A DNA stretch of 64,000 bases from positions 124,001 through 188,000 of the forward strand of contig NZ_QPMM01000003.1 of NCBI RefSeq assembly GCF_003419895.1, in the 5' to 3' direction. This DNA comes from Chitinophaga silvatica. GTDB taxonomy: Bacteria > Bacteroidota > Bacteroidia > Chitinophagales > Chitinophagaceae. The translations under genes and the position numbers were made by a program. Positions within the stretch are counted from its first letter, which is position 1; the number at the start of each line of letters is the position of its first letter. Below the pieces are notes generated by a model that was given only the letters and a program-made list of their open reading frames with translations, searched no databases and was not told the DNA's origin. Positions 28,362 through 37,704 of the stretch are shown piece after piece.

Positions 28362-29131
28362 GAGAACAATGGCAACTATTCCTGACAGCCGTAATGTTTT
28401 ATACTCGTTTGCCTGTTCCTACTATTCCTTATTCCAACGAAATGTTGAACAAAGCAACCCGTTATCTTCCGCTGATCGGATGGATTACAGGAGCTATCAT
28501 GATTGCATTAGTACTGATCTTCAGACATATTGCCCCCCCGATGATAACCATTTTACTTTCATTAATTATGGGAATCTGGGTTACAGGTGCATTTCATGAA
28601 GATGGATTTGCAGATATGTGTGATGGATTTGGTGGAGGATGGACAAAGGAAAAGATCCTTGAAATCATGAAAGACAGCAGGATTGGTACTTATGGCATGC
28701 TTGGATTATTATTAATAATGACATTAAAGTTTTTGTCGTTACGTGAAATGTCTTTATTTCTGGTAATGTTAACTATTGCCAGTGCGCAACCATTAAGCCG
28801 GTTTGTGGCTGTAACAGTGATTTATACACATAAATATGTGCTGGAGAATGAAGACAGCAAGGCCAAACCTCTGGCTAAGGGAATTACGAAAACAGATCTT
28901 TTAATTGCAGCGGTGGGAGGACTTACTCCGTATGTCGGCGTAATGATCTATCTTCATAATTATACTTTGCTCTTAATTATTCCAGCATTGTTATTGGGTC
29001 GCTGGTATTTAGTACGCCTGATGAATCAATGGCTGGGAGGTTATACAGGCGATTGCCTGGGAGCCGTTCAACAAGTATCAGAAACAATTATTTACTTATC
29101 CTTTTGTATTCTTACATGGAAATATATTTAA
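28358..29131 (+). CDS. cobS: Adenosylcobinamide-GDP ribazoletransferase (cobalamin synthase)
   Basis: A 257-residue inner-membrane enzyme joining adenosylcobinamide-GDP and alpha-ribazole phosphate. Motifs are TRLPVP near the N-terminus, GAFHEDGFADMCDGFGGGW (the conserved metal-binding Asp-rich segment), KDSRIGTYGMLGL, and GGYTGDCLGAVQQVSE near the C-terminus. Several membrane helices are visible. It overlaps cobT by 4 and cobC by 16 bases. Confidence 0.95.
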   Translation: MREQWQLFLTAVMFYTRLPVPTIPYSNEMLNKATRYLPLIGWITGAIMIALVLIFRHIAPPMITILLSLIMGIWVTGAFHEDGFADMCDGFGGGWTKEKILEIMKDSRIGTYGMLGLLLIMTLKFLSLREMSLFLVMLTIASAQPLSRFVAVTVIYTHKYVLENEDSKAKPLAKGITKTDLLIAAVGGLTPYVGVMIYLHNYTLLLIIPALLLGRWYLVRLMNQWLGGYTGDCLGAVQQVSETIIYLSFCILTWKYI

Positions 29132-29673
29132 TAAGACATACTACCCCTTCAGTTGATGCCGGGTTTTGCTATGGAACTTCAGACGTAGATGTAGCTGGAA
29201 GCTTCGAAGAAGATGCTGCAAGAGTAAAGGGGATGTTAACTCCAGGCCAGTATAAGGTAATTAGCAGCCCATTACAACGCTGTGCTAAACTAGCCAGATA
29301 TCTATATGGCGATCAGTTTGAAGTAGACGATCGGCTTATGGAAATGGATTTTGGCGACTGGGAAATGAAGCCCTGGGATGATATTAGCAGAAATGCTTTA
29401 GACAGATGGGCATTAAATATTGTGTTTGAACGGATTCCGGGTGGGGAAACCTATGAGGAATTGTTTAACAGAAGTAAGGAAATATTTGAAGAATGCCTTG
29501 CCAGTGGGGAAGATACCGTTTTGGTTACCCATAACGGAGTGATCCGTTGTATTCTTGCTATGGTTACAGATACTCCTTTAGTGGATGCCTTCGGTTTAAA
29601 TATGGATTTTGGTAAGATTTCTATTATTAAATATGAAGACAAACAACTCGAATTAATTGTTTCTAATTTATAA
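29116..29673 (+). CDS. cobC: Alpha-ribazole phosphatase (histidine phosphatase family)
   Basis: A 185-residue phosphatase starting MEIYLIRHTT inside the end of cobS; the open frame to 29029 reads antisensical sequence in the cobS body and is not used. The phosphohistidine is H8 in LIRHTTP, followed by SSPLQRC and second histidine motif LVTHNGVIR, with MEMDFGDWEM acidic motif. Last gene of the cobamide cluster. Confidence 0.9.
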   Translation: MEIYLIRHTTPSVDAGFCYGTSDVDVAGSFEEDAARVKGMLTPGQYKVISSPLQRCAKLARYLYGDQFEVDDRLMEMDFGDWEMKPWDDISRNALDRWALNIVFERIPGGETYEELFNRSKEIFEECLASGEDTVLVTHNGVIRCILAMVTDTPLVDAFGLNMDFGKISIIKYEDKQLELIVSNL

Positions 29674-29794
29674 TATGTTGTTTTGCAAACAATTATATTT
29701 ATATTTCTAAATATTACATCAAAAAACGAAAAAACTGGTATTTCGTGCTAACTTTATGACTGTATAATATAGTACACCATAAAATTTGTTTTAA

Positions 29795-30010
29795 ATGACA
29801 ACATCTTTTCTGAATATCCCGCTGTTGTTTTTGCAGGAAGTTGGTATTAAAGAACTATTGCTGATTGCTTTAGTTATTTTGTTATTGTTTGGTGGTAAGA
29901 AAATACCAGAGTTGATGCGCGGTCTGGGTAGCGGCATTCGCGAATTTAAAGATGCAAAAGATACTCCTGCCAAGAAAGGTAAGAGTGCTGAAGCTTCTGA
30001 TAACGAATAA
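29795..30010 (+). CDS. tatA: Twin-arginine translocase subunit TatA/E
   Basis: A 71-residue single-pass protein of the Tat pathway. One membrane helix ([14 protein letters not shown]) is followed by the TatA hinge and amphipathic helix [20 protein letters not shown] and a charged tail. No TatC is nearby. A perfect terminator follows. Confidence 0.92.
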   Translation: MTTSFLNIPLLFLQEVGIKELLLIALVILLLFGGKKIPELMRGLGSGIREFKDAKDTPAKKGKSAEASDNE

Positions 30011-30042
30011 TTAATTAGATTCCTGTTATAAAGACAAACAGA

Positions 30043-30076
30043 AAGATCGTGCATAAGGTAATGCACGATCTTTTTT
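30043..30076. terminator. Shared terminator of tatA and the DUF5690 gene
   Basis: AAGATCGTGCAT (30043-30054) pairs perfectly with ATGCACGATCTT (30061-30072), followed by a T run on the plus strand and preceded by A's for the minus strand. It lies between convergent genes, ending next to the DUF5690 stop codon. Confidence 0.88.
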
Positions 30077-31397
30077 ATATTGTTAACATTGAAGCTGCAG
30101 GTAAAACAACCGCTTTATTGGAAGCCTGGTATTTCTTCCTGAAGTACCAGATTGAAATTACCATCATCGCTATCCCACTTAACGATACTCCCATTACCAC
30201 CTCAATAAAAAAGTGGCTCCACGATAATGATGTTCCACCAAAATTTTTATACAACATCACTCCCACACTTCCAACATATCCAAATGAATCTGCTACATAA
30301 ATAATAAACCCAACATTGCTTACATACTTAAATACTGCAATCAGTCTTTCAAAGAAGATACAATTAAACGGAATATAGCCCATATAAAGCCCTAATCCGG
30401 AAATTGTCATCCAACTAACCGGCCCCATTCTATGATGCTGAAATAACCAGGTGCTGATCAACGCAATCATAAACCCTGTGATTACAATAAGATGATTTAG
30501 TATGAAAGCATGGAAATTATTCTTCACAAAAATCAATAAACCCATTACAATAATAATGGCAACAGATACCGGAATTTCTGTTTGTAAAAAAATACCTGAA
30601 TTATTCCCATACCCAAAATCCTTCCAGATATCAGCCGCAAAATTATCTCTCATATCTCTCAGAATGGTTAACAGAACATAACTGGCTATCAATAAAACCA
30701 ATCCAGGTAAAAACAGCTTAATCATCTTTCTTCGCTGTTCTTTATTCATTGGCTCCCGCTTAGTTCTTAATTTCTCATCGGCTTCAGTAGGCGGGGGTAT
30801 TTGTTCAAGCAAAACCACAAAAATCAAGATGGGTACTACGAAAATACCACCCGTAACAAAGGGCATCCAATATTCGGAAATCCCCCAGTCTACTACTGTC
30901 AGCTTCCCAACAGATTTAACAAACCCTGATGAAAAAATAAAACTGATAGATAATAATGCTCCCATAAATTCGGTACTACGCCTACCCTCCAGATAACTGA
31001 AAACCAATCCCCATATCATTCCAAGCGGAAACCCATTCAATAACAGGAAAACAATATTGTAAGGACGAGGCACCAAACCAAAGCCCAACAAAGCAATCCA
31101 GGATATTGCTATTAGAGTAACAATACTCCGGGCTCTTTTCGATCCCTTCATTTCGGCAATGAATCGTATCCCATAAAACTTGCTTAGCGCATAACCTATT
31201 GTTTGGGTAATGACCAACCAAATTTTATAATCAATCCCTAAAAATGTTTGTCCTTCAAAAATTCCTGCTGTAAATGGTTTCCTGAAAGCATACATGCATG
31301 AATAAGTTCCAAATGCCACCAGGCCTGCATACAACGAGAAAGTAAGATAATGGGTTTGCTGTAACCAGCGTCTGATAAAGGGTATGTTCATGTTCAT
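30075..31397 (-). CDS. DUF5690 family membrane protein (MFS-like)
   Basis: A 440-residue protein with about 12 hydrophobic helices and an MFS-like layout. SCMYAFRKPFTAGIFEG and SKFYGIRFIAEMKGSKRA near the N-terminus and LGLYMGYIPFNCIFFERLIA in the C-terminal half are family-typical. DUF5690 members have no proven substrate. It lies downstream of the SusC/SusD genes on the same strand, separated by a palindromic repeat. Confidence 0.85.
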   Translation of the reverse strand: MNMNIPFIRRWLQQTHYLTFSLYAGLVAFGTYSCMYAFRKPFTAGIFEGQTFLGIDYKIWLVITQTIGYALSKFYGIRFIAEMKGSKRARSIVTLIAISWIALLGFGLVPRPYNIVFLLLNGFPLGMIWGLVFSYLEGRRSTEFMGALLSISFIFSSGFVKSVGKLTVVDWGISEYWMPFVTGGIFVVPILIFVVLLEQIPPPTEADEKLRTKREPMNKEQRRKMIKLFLPGLVLLIASYVLLTILRDMRDNFAADIWKDFGYGNNSGIFLQTEIPVSVAIIIVMGLLIFVKNNFHAFILNHLIVITGFMIALISTWLFQHHRMGPVSWMTISGLGLYMGYIPFNCIFFERLIAVFKYVSNVGFIIYVADSFGYVGSVGVMLYKNFGGTSLSWSHFFIEVVMGVSLSGIAMMVISIWYFRKKYQASNKAVVLPAASMLTI

Positions 31398-31411
31398 GTA
31401 AATGGTTTCCT

Positions 31412-31500
31412 GCTAAGACGAAGAGAGGCAAAGAATTCTTATTCCAACAACACTATCAATAATTCTCTGCGTCTTTGCTTCTCTGCGTCTTTGCGACAAA
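31412..31500. repeat. Intergenic palindrome, repeat family member 3
   Basis: The left arm (about 31415-31440) and the right arm (about 31460-31494) are imperfect inverted repeats. The right arm repeats the unit TCTCTGCGTCTTTGC. It is related in wording and position to the palindromes at 14730 and 20934: each lies immediately 3' of a stop codon, here that of the SusD gene. Confidence 0.65.
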
Positions 31501-31502
31501 GG

Positions 31503-33089
31503 TTATTTCAATAGCCACATATCGGCATTAATATCATCTGTAGTTCCACCAAACTGGCTTTGTAGTGCATTGGTCCAGTTGGTTGTATTCGCTGATCTCT
31601 CTGAATCCGGATATTTGAATCTTTTCGGAATCATGGTATTATTACCTGTTCCGGTTCCTGTACTAAAAGTTGGTACACCGGTTCTTCTCCAGTTAATGAA
31701 TGCTTCCCAACCAGAATTCTCAAAAAATGCCAGATATTTTTGCGTAAGAATTTGTTTAAGCCCTTGCGCATTATCTCCACTATACTTTACTGCAGCCTGT
31801 TTGTAATAGGTATTTTCAAAGTCGAACGGTACATCATAACGCAAACCGGCATAGGATTTTGTGATAATACCAGCAGCAACGGTAGGAACACCGTAAAAAC
31901 CCAGAGAACTCTTAATACCTTTCTTATACCACTCTTCAGCATCCCCACTGATCCAGCCGCGATTAATTGCTTCGGCCATATTGAAACACAACTCAGGGTA
32001 TCCAACGATAATACCCGGTTCCGCTGTGTAATTGCTATAATATCGACTACGGCTACGTACAGAATAAACAGCAGTATCAACATTCGACATCTTCGACGAC
32101 ATATTATCCAGACTTTCACCAGATGGTGCACCAACATAGGCTGTGATATCCGCCGGCGTTTTATATAATTTGTTAAGTTGTTCGGTTGCCGGTTCTGCTG
32201 TGATATAAGCTCTGGGATCATTTAGGTTTACCAGGGTATTCAGGTAAGTTGCCGACATATTATAACGGGTGGCATCAAAACCCAGATTATCCGGATTGGA
32301 TGGATACTTATTTATATTGTTATATAAATATTGAAAGCTTTGCCCCATTGCTTCAAACAATGGATATTTAGCAGGATTGCTTACAATATTTTTAAATTGA
32401 TCTACCACTTTCAGATCAGCATCTGCAGTTTTTCCACTTAGTGTAATTAAAACTCTTAGACGAAAAGCATTTACAGTTCTCTGCCAGCTTGCAAGATCGT
32501 TACCAAAATAAAAATCGCCTTTTAGAATCTGACCTTCTGCCGTAGCACTTTTATCAGGATTATTAACTTGTTGTCCAAGTTCTGTATTCGCATCTTCCAG
32601 CCATTTCAGAATCTGAAGAAATACTTCTTTTTGCGAGCTATACTTAGGGGTCAGGTCGGCCTTTCCCTGTAAGGCTTCTTTCATAGGCAAATCTCCCACC
32701 AGGCATGTCATACGGTAGTATAGGAGCGCTCTGAAGAATTTACCCAGTGAAGTATAGGGATTGATAGTTTGTCCACCAAGCCTGGCAGCTTCAGCTTCCA
32801 TCTGTTGTACGTTATTCATGGTATAATAGCTACTGAAATCTACTCCTCCCCAATCGTAACGTTGATCACCATAATAGTTGTAATTACAGCAGTCGAACTG
32901 GTTCCAGCGCATTACCTGGCTCCATGGCTGATCTACATTTATGTTGGCCAATACACCGCCCAGCACTAAGCTGGGAGGCACTTTAGTAGGTTTATTATTA
33001 TTGATAGCATAATCATCGTACTTACGGTTACAGCTTGTAAAAGCGATACCGGCCAATGCGGCAAATGCTAATATTTTAAAGGATTTCAT
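31503..33089 (-). CDS. SusD/RagB-like outer-membrane lipoprotein (SusD-like 2 type)
   Basis: A 528-residue lipoprotein with lipobox FTSC (acceptor Cys at about 20). It has the helical TPR-like fold expected from its many amphipathic helices, with SLGKFFRALLYYRMTCLVGDLPMKEAL typical of the starch-binding-associated SusD-like group. The C-terminus has GWEAFINWRRTGVPTF and IPKRFKYPDSE. It forms the substrate-capturing lid over the SusC channel encoded 9 bases upstream. Ligand unknown; no glycoside hydrolase is nearby. Confidence 0.92.
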   Translation of the reverse strand: MKSFKILAFAALAGIAFTSCNRKYDDYAINNNKPTKVPPSLVLGGVLANINVDQPWSQVMRWNQFDCCNYNYYGDQRYDWGGVDFSSYYTMNNVQQMEAEAARLGGQTINPYTSLGKFFRALLYYRMTCLVGDLPMKEALQGKADLTPKYSSQKEVFLQILKWLEDANTELGQQVNNPDKSATAEGQILKGDFYFGNDLASWQRTVNAFRLRVLITLSGKTADADLKVVDQFKNIVSNPAKYPLFEAMGQSFQYLYNNINKYPSNPDNLGFDATRYNMSATYLNTLVNLNDPRAYITAEPATEQLNKLYKTPADITAYVGAPSGESLDNMSSKMSNVDTAVYSVRSRSRYYSNYTAEPGIIVGYPELCFNMAEAINRGWISGDAEEWYKKGIKSSLGFYGVPTVAAGIITKSYAGLRYDVPFDFENTYYKQAAVKYSGDNAQGLKQILTQKYLAFFENSGWEAFINWRRTGVPTFSTGTGTGNNTMIPKRFKYPDSERSANTTNWTNALQSQFGGTTDDINADMWLLK

Positions 33090-33098
33090 ACAAATGAT

Positions 33099-36000
33099 TT
33101 AGAAGGTGAGGTTTAGATTTACACCATAGCGTTTAGTCGTAGGCGTTTGTAAAGTAGAAGAACCTTGATTGGCGTCAGGGTACTGATCCAAATCAACATC
33201 TGTACGTTTGGCGAAGTATAACAGATTTCTTCCGATGAAAGAGATGTTGGCCGTATGAATGAAAGTGCCTCGTAATAAGGAAGAAGGCAATGAATATCCA
33301 ATGGTCACTTCTCTTAGCTTAGCGAATGTTTTGCTGATAACATTAGCTTCATTGGTACGATAGTAAACGCTGATATAATCCTGTAGGAAGGTTTTAGTAA
33401 CATTTGTTGAATATTGCAACTTATCATAGTTGGTTACATTACCATTATTGTCGTATTGGATGGGTACAGCATTACTTACAACAACACCTTCTCCTAAATA
33501 TGATTTAACTCCTTTATAGTCCTGGTATCTGGCCTCACCCATTGCACCCTGTACAGTTTGGATATTACGTCCGCCACGGAATGTTTGTTGCTGGATATAA
33601 TCTATCATACTACCGCCAACACGACCATCGAACTGAAAGCTCAGATTAATACCTTTGTAGCTAAAGCTGTTATTAACTCCCCAAACCCAATCAGGACTTG
33701 CATATCCCAGGAATTGCGAAGTAGGGTTATTGATAGGGCGACCATCATTACCATTTATAATCTTTCCATCAGGGGTTCTTACGAAGGCAGTACCATAGAT
33801 TTTATCTACTCTGTCGCCTACGCCTACAAAAGCATTGAGCTTAGTATCAGAATCTGATATTTTCACGTACTTCTCCTTGAAAGTAGACCAGTTGGCAGTA
33901 ACGTTCCAGGTAAGCCCATTTGCACTCCTGATAGGTGTACCATTCAAAGTCAGCTCCAGACCTGTTTTACGGGTATTTACCCCATTGATTCTATTCTTGG
34001 AAAATCCGGAAGCACTGGAAGGAGTTACATCATAAATCTGAGGACCATTAGCACTGGTAAACCAGGTAGCATCTAACCCAATTCGATTTTGGATAAAGCG
34101 TATATCCATTCCTGTTTCAAACATTTTGCTGGCGAATGGCTTAAGATCCGGATTTGCTATGGTTTGAGCGATAATAGCGCCAGCCTGGTTTTGATAAACA
34201 GGAGCTACTCCATAATCGAGGGTATTAAAGATAGGTCCGTCATAGGACGACAAATACTGGGTTCCATAGCCCAATGGGTAGATAGCCAGCGGAGTGGCTC
34301 CAATGGTAGCCTGAGTAAAACCACCTTTAACATTCGCGTATGAACCTCTTAGTTTCAGGAAGCTTACAACATCCGGTAGTTTTACATAATCAGAAACTAC
34401 CGTACTCAGAGCGATTGAAGGATAGGTATAGGTGTTGTTCATTACCGGCAGGTTAGAAGCCTTATCTACCCTATCTGTTAATGAAATGGTAGCATATTTA
34501 CCTAAATCGATATCCACATATCCATAAGCACTAAGTACCAGCATTGGTGCCGTGTAATTGGTTGCAAACAATGGATCACGGCTATTAGCGAATCCATACC
34601 ATCCCGGTGCATTTAAGTAATTAGTTGTTACATAACTGGAGTTATATTTATAATTACGGGCATTTGCACCTACAGACGCATGTATTCCGATTTTGTGACT
34701 GAAAGTATTAGTGTAGGATAAAAGGAGGTCGGTATTATTTTCGAATAAAGATCTGCGATCTTCTCTATAATCACCTTTTCCTTCTTCGCGACCATATGGG
34801 TGCGCAGAGTATGGAACTTTTTCAGTTCTCAACAGATCATAAGTAGTGATTTGGCTACGGGCAAGCAGTTCCAGTTTATCATTGAATTTATAGGTGATTT
34901 TAGCATAGCCATTTACGTCTGTTTTATAATGCCCTCTCAACCATTCGTAGGTCATAAACCAGGGGTTATGATAACGTTGGTATTCTGCATAAATAGATTG
35001 TATACCTTCTTTACCAGGTTGCCAGTAGTTGCGCATATCGTCCATGCTCCAATCGGCACCAGCCCAGATCAGGGTATTATAAATTAAGCTGTTAGGGCCA
35101 TAGTTAACATCCGGGAAGTTTTTGGAGGATTGGCGGTTATAATTAAGATATCCTTCAACTCTTAGTTTTGGAGAGAAGTTATAACCCAGGGATAAGCTAC
35201 CGTTGAAGATATTCAGTCCTGTGTTTGGAACGATACCTTTCTGGTAAGAGTTATTGATAGAAAAGCGTACATCTGCTTTATCGTTATGAGCAGAAATAGC
35301 AATGTTATTGGTACTTAACATTCCGGTTTGCAGGAAGCGTTGTAGATTATTTTTTCCACGGGCAATCCAGGGAGTACCGATACGTTTTCCGGTTACCGGA
35401 TCAATAGGGCTATCATACTGGGGAATAAGCTGACCTTCAAATTTAGGGCCCCAGACATCATAGTCGCCATCATTGGTTCCACCTCCTTTACCATCTACGA
35501 ATGCATATTTTCCGTGGTCGCCAGGTCCGTATTCATCCTGTACTTTAGGGATCGCATTAAATCCTTTTTCGAACATTGTACTGGAGTTGAATTCAATGGA
35601 TACACCACGTTTGTCTTTAGACCCTTTTTTGGTGGTGATCATTACGGCTCCGTTTAGTCCACGTGAACCATATAAAGCGGAAGCTGTAGGGCCTTTGAGG
35701 ACAGTATAGCTTTCGATGTCATCTGGTGAGATGTTCCAGGTATCGGAGTTGATAGGCACCCCATCCACCACGTATAAAGTGATCTGGCTTCCGCGTAGTA
35801 GTACTAAAGGAGAAGCCAGCATTTCGGCGGAAGCGCCAACGGTAAGTCCGGCTACTTTACCCACTAATCCGTTGATTGGATTGGGTTCGCGGGCTTTTAC
35901 CATATCGGCACCTTTTACTTCCTGAACGGCATATCCTACTTTTTTCACTTCTTTTCGTATACCCAATGCAGTAACAACCACTTCATCCAGTGCTTTTTTA

Positions 36001-36308
36001 TCTGGCTGTAGAGTGATAGTTACATTAGATCCTTCCTTAACCAAATAGGTAGCGGAAAGAAAGCCGATTGAAGTGATTTCAAGAATATCAGCACCGGAAG
36101 CAGTAATAGAAAATCTGCCGTTTGGATCGGTAGTGGTGCCCCTGTTAGCTCCTTTTACCTTAACAGTGGCACCGATAACCGGTTGCTGATCAGCCTCGCC
36201 TATTACCTTTCCGGTAACCGACTGTGAATAGGCGGAAGTAGTAATAATTAGCAGCAGGAATAATGCGCATATCTGCCATTTAAAAGCGCGATGTAGATTT
36301 GATTGCAT
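33099..36308 (-). CDS. SusC/RagA-family TonB-dependent outer-membrane transporter
   Basis: A 1069-residue receptor. The signal peptide ends SAYSQ. A carboxypeptidase-like domain (about 30-105; VTGKVIGEADQQPVIGATVKVKGANRGTT in the sequence) precedes a TonB box near VVTALGIRKEVKKVGYAVQE, a plug with PLVLLRGSQITLYVVDGVPI and LKGPTASALYGSRGLNGAVMITTKKG, and a long barrel ending NLNLTF. It pairs with the SusD-like lipoprotein. Direct repeats upstream (36371-36403) may bind the nearby XRE-cupin regulator. Confidence 0.94.
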   Translation of the reverse strand: MQSNLHRAFKWQICALFLLLIITTSAYSQSVTGKVIGEADQQPVIGATVKVKGANRGTTTDPNGRFSITASGADILEITSIGFLSATYLVKEGSNVTITLQPDKKALDEVVVTALGIRKEVKKVGYAVQEVKGADMVKAREPNPINGLVGKVAGLTVGASAEMLASPLVLLRGSQITLYVVDGVPINSDTWNISPDDIESYTVLKGPTASALYGSRGLNGAVMITTKKGSKDKRGVSIEFNSSTMFEKGFNAIPKVQDEYGPGDHGKYAFVDGKGGGTNDGDYDVWGPKFEGQLIPQYDSPIDPVTGKRIGTPWIARGKNNLQRFLQTGMLSTNNIAISAHNDKADVRFSINNSYQKGIVPNTGLNIFNGSLSLGYNFSPKLRVEGYLNYNRQSSKNFPDVNYGPNSLIYNTLIWAGADWSMDDMRNYWQPGKEGIQSIYAEYQRYHNPWFMTYEWLRGHYKTDVNGYAKITYKFNDKLELLARSQITTYDLLRTEKVPYSAHPYGREEGKGDYREDRRSLFENNTDLLLSYTNTFSHKIGIHASVGANARNYKYNSSYVTTNYLNAPGWYGFANSRDPLFATNYTAPMLVLSAYGYVDIDLGKYATISLTDRVDKASNLPVMNNTYTYPSIALSTVVSDYVKLPDVVSFLKLRGSYANVKGGFTQATIGATPLAIYPLGYGTQYLSSYDGPIFNTLDYGVAPVYQNQAGAIIAQTIANPDLKPFASKMFETGMDIRFIQNRIGLDATWFTSANGPQIYDVTPSSASGFSKNRINGVNTRKTGLELTLNGTPIRSANGLTWNVTANWSTFKEKYVKISDSDTKLNAFVGVGDRVDKIYGTAFVRTPDGKIINGNDGRPINNPTSQFLGYASPDWVWGVNNSFSYKGINLSFQFDGRVGGSMIDYIQQQTFRGGRNIQTVQGAMGEARYQDYKGVKSYLGEGVVVSNAVPIQYDNNGNVTNYDKLQYSTNVTKTFLQDYISVYYRTNEANVISKTFAKLREVTIGYSLPSSLLRGTFIHTANISFIGRNLLYFAKRTDVDLDQYPDANQGSSTLQTPTTKRYGVNLNLTF

Positions 36309-36370
36309 GTAAATGTAGGTTTGGGTACAACTCTAATTTACTAGCAAAGATTGCGGTCGAATATGACCTA

Positions 36371-36403
36371 ATTGTTAAGCAGGACTAAATTTATTGTTAA
36401 GCA
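36371..36403. promoter_or_regulatory. Two direct repeats ATTGTTAAGCA upstream of susC
   Basis: ATTGTTAAGCA occurs at 36371-36381 and 36393-36403, a spacing of 22 bases, or about two DNA turns. The core GTTAAGCA or TTAAGCA recurs at 37039-37046 and 37080-37086 in the xre/marC divergent region. A dimeric regulator on one face of the DNA would fit; the XRE-cupin protein is the obvious candidate. Confidence 0.55.
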
Positions 36404-36412
36404 TTTGTAAAC

Positions 36413-36997
36413 TCATTTGTCATTTTCCAGGAAGAAATAAATGACAAGAATCTGGGCGGTATCTTCTCCAATATTACGGGGTTTATGGCCTAAACGCCCA
36501 TCAAAGAACAGGGAATCACCTTCTTCCAGGATATGCTTTTCATTATCAATTAAATACTCAACAGTACCTTTAATAATATATTTGTATTCATAGGCATCTG
36601 TTCTTACCACCTGAGATCGGGAGGCTCCTTTTTTGAGTTCCAGGATCACAATATCAATAGGCAGGTTTTTGATATTACGGGTAAGTACTCTCTTATAGGC
36701 AAAGCCTTTTGCTGGTTCTTTTTCGAATGGTTGATAGGTAGATTTTTGTTTTATAATGACTTTTGAATTAGGTGATTGTTGATCAATTTCATTAAAAAAC
36801 TCGTTCATATCCAGCTGTAAAGCTTTGATAATATTGATCAATACCAATAACGAAGGAACGGTACGATTGTTCTCTATCTGAGAAATCAGTCCTTTACTCA
36901 CATCTGCCTTATCAGCCAATTCCTGAATGGTAATGCCTTTAGCTTTTCTTTTCTCTTTAATCTTGTTGCTGATTTGCATGATAATATCCTCTGTCAT
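36413..36997 (-). CDS. XRE-family regulator with C-terminal cupin domain
   Basis: A 194-residue regulator. The HTH (about 8-62) contains ITIQELADKADVSKGLISQIENNRTVPSL. A cupin domain (about 105-192) has SRSQVVRTDAYEYKYIIKGTVEYLI and LEEGDSLFFDGRLGHKPRN. A second possible start (MQISNKI) lies 6 codons in. XRE-cupin proteins usually control transport or catabolism of small metabolites. It sits between the SusC gene and the divergent marC-like gene. Confidence 0.9.
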   Translation of the reverse strand: MTEDIIMQISNKIKEKRKAKGITIQELADKADVSKGLISQIENNRTVPSLLVLINIIKALQLDMNEFFNEIDQQSPNSKVIIKQKSTYQPFEKEPAKGFAYKRVLTRNIKNLPIDIVILELKKGASRSQVVRTDAYEYKYIIKGTVEYLIDNEKHILEEGDSLFFDGRLGHKPRNIGEDTAQILVIYFFLENDK

Positions 36998-37038
36998 AAG
37001 CCGTTTCGTGGTTTGTTTTCAAAGATTGATAGATGAAG

Positions 37039-37086
37039 GTTAAGCATTCTCCCTATCTTTACATCAAATTTTACACAAATTAAGCA
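37039..37086. promoter_or_regulatory. TTAAGCA motifs in the xre/marC divergent region
   Basis: GGTTAAGCATTC at about 37038 and AATTAAGCATCC at about 37078 share the core of the susC-upstream repeats and lie 40 bases apart. They are positioned to control the xre gene, the marC-like gene, or both. The element TATCTTTA at 37053-37060 is a near match to TAnnTTTG. Confidence 0.4.
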
Positions 37087-37089
37087 TCC

Positions 37090-37656
37090 ATGTTCAGTAT
37101 CGACCAAATCCTTGCTGTTACCTTTACATTATTTGCAGTTATTGATATTGTGGGATCTATTCCTGTATTAGTTTCTTTAAAGGAGAAATTAGGACACATA
37201 GATGCCGGAAAAGCTACTATTGCCTCGGGTGTATTAATGATTCTATTCCTGCTGGTAGGAGAGCCTTTTCTTAAGTTACTGAGCGTAGATGTAAATTCTT
37301 TCGCTGTTGCCGGTTCTATAGTGATTTTTGTAATTGGGCTGGAAATGATCCTGGGTATTGAGTTCTTTAAGAGCGAACAGGATGCCAAAGCTGGTAGCGT
37401 TGTTCCTATTGCCTTTCCACTGGTAGCAGGATCTGGTACCTTAACTACAATTATGTCGCTAAAAGCCAATTTTGGCGAATATAACATCCTTGCAGGAATT
37501 ATACTTAACCTGGTTATCGTATATATTGTGTTAAGAAGCCTTAATTACATAGAACGGATGCTTGGTAAAGCCGGGCTGATGGTACTTCGTAAGTTTTTTG
37601 GCGTTATTCTGCTGGCAATAGCCGTTAAAATCTTTAAAAGCAATATCAATCTGTAA
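37090..37656 (+). CDS. MarC family integral membrane protein
   Basis: A 188-residue inner-membrane protein with six hydrophobic helices. FTLFAVIDIVGSIPVLVSL at the start, VAGSIVIFVIGLEMILG in the middle and VPIAFPLVAGSGTLTTIMSL are MarC hallmarks. The family has no established transport substrate, and its early link to multiple antibiotic resistance was not upheld. It is divergent from the XRE-cupin gene. Confidence 0.9.
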   Translation: MFSIDQILAVTFTLFAVIDIVGSIPVLVSLKEKLGHIDAGKATIASGVLMILFLLVGEPFLKLLSVDVNSFAVAGSIVIFVIGLEMILGIEFFKSEQDAKAGSVVPIAFPLVAGSGTLTTIMSLKANFGEYNILAGIILNLVIVYIVLRSLNYIERMLGKAGLMVLRKFFGVILLAIAVKIFKSNINL

Positions 37657-37661
37657 GGCGA

Positions 37662-37693
37662 TTTGGGATTCTGTAACAGAAAATGTAGATTTG
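37662..37693 (+). promoter_or_regulatory. Promoter of tRNA-Arg(CCG)
   Basis: TTTG (37662-37665) and TAGATTTG (37686-37693) are exact matches to the Bacteroidota -33 and -7 elements with a 20-base spacer. The tRNA starts 12 bases further on. Confidence 0.75.
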
Positions 37694-37704
37694 CGCAACT
37701 TTTT

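Noticed and set aside
29029-29115. Upstream extension of the cobC frame
   Set aside because: It overlaps cobS; the RHT phosphatase start at 29116 is family-typical.
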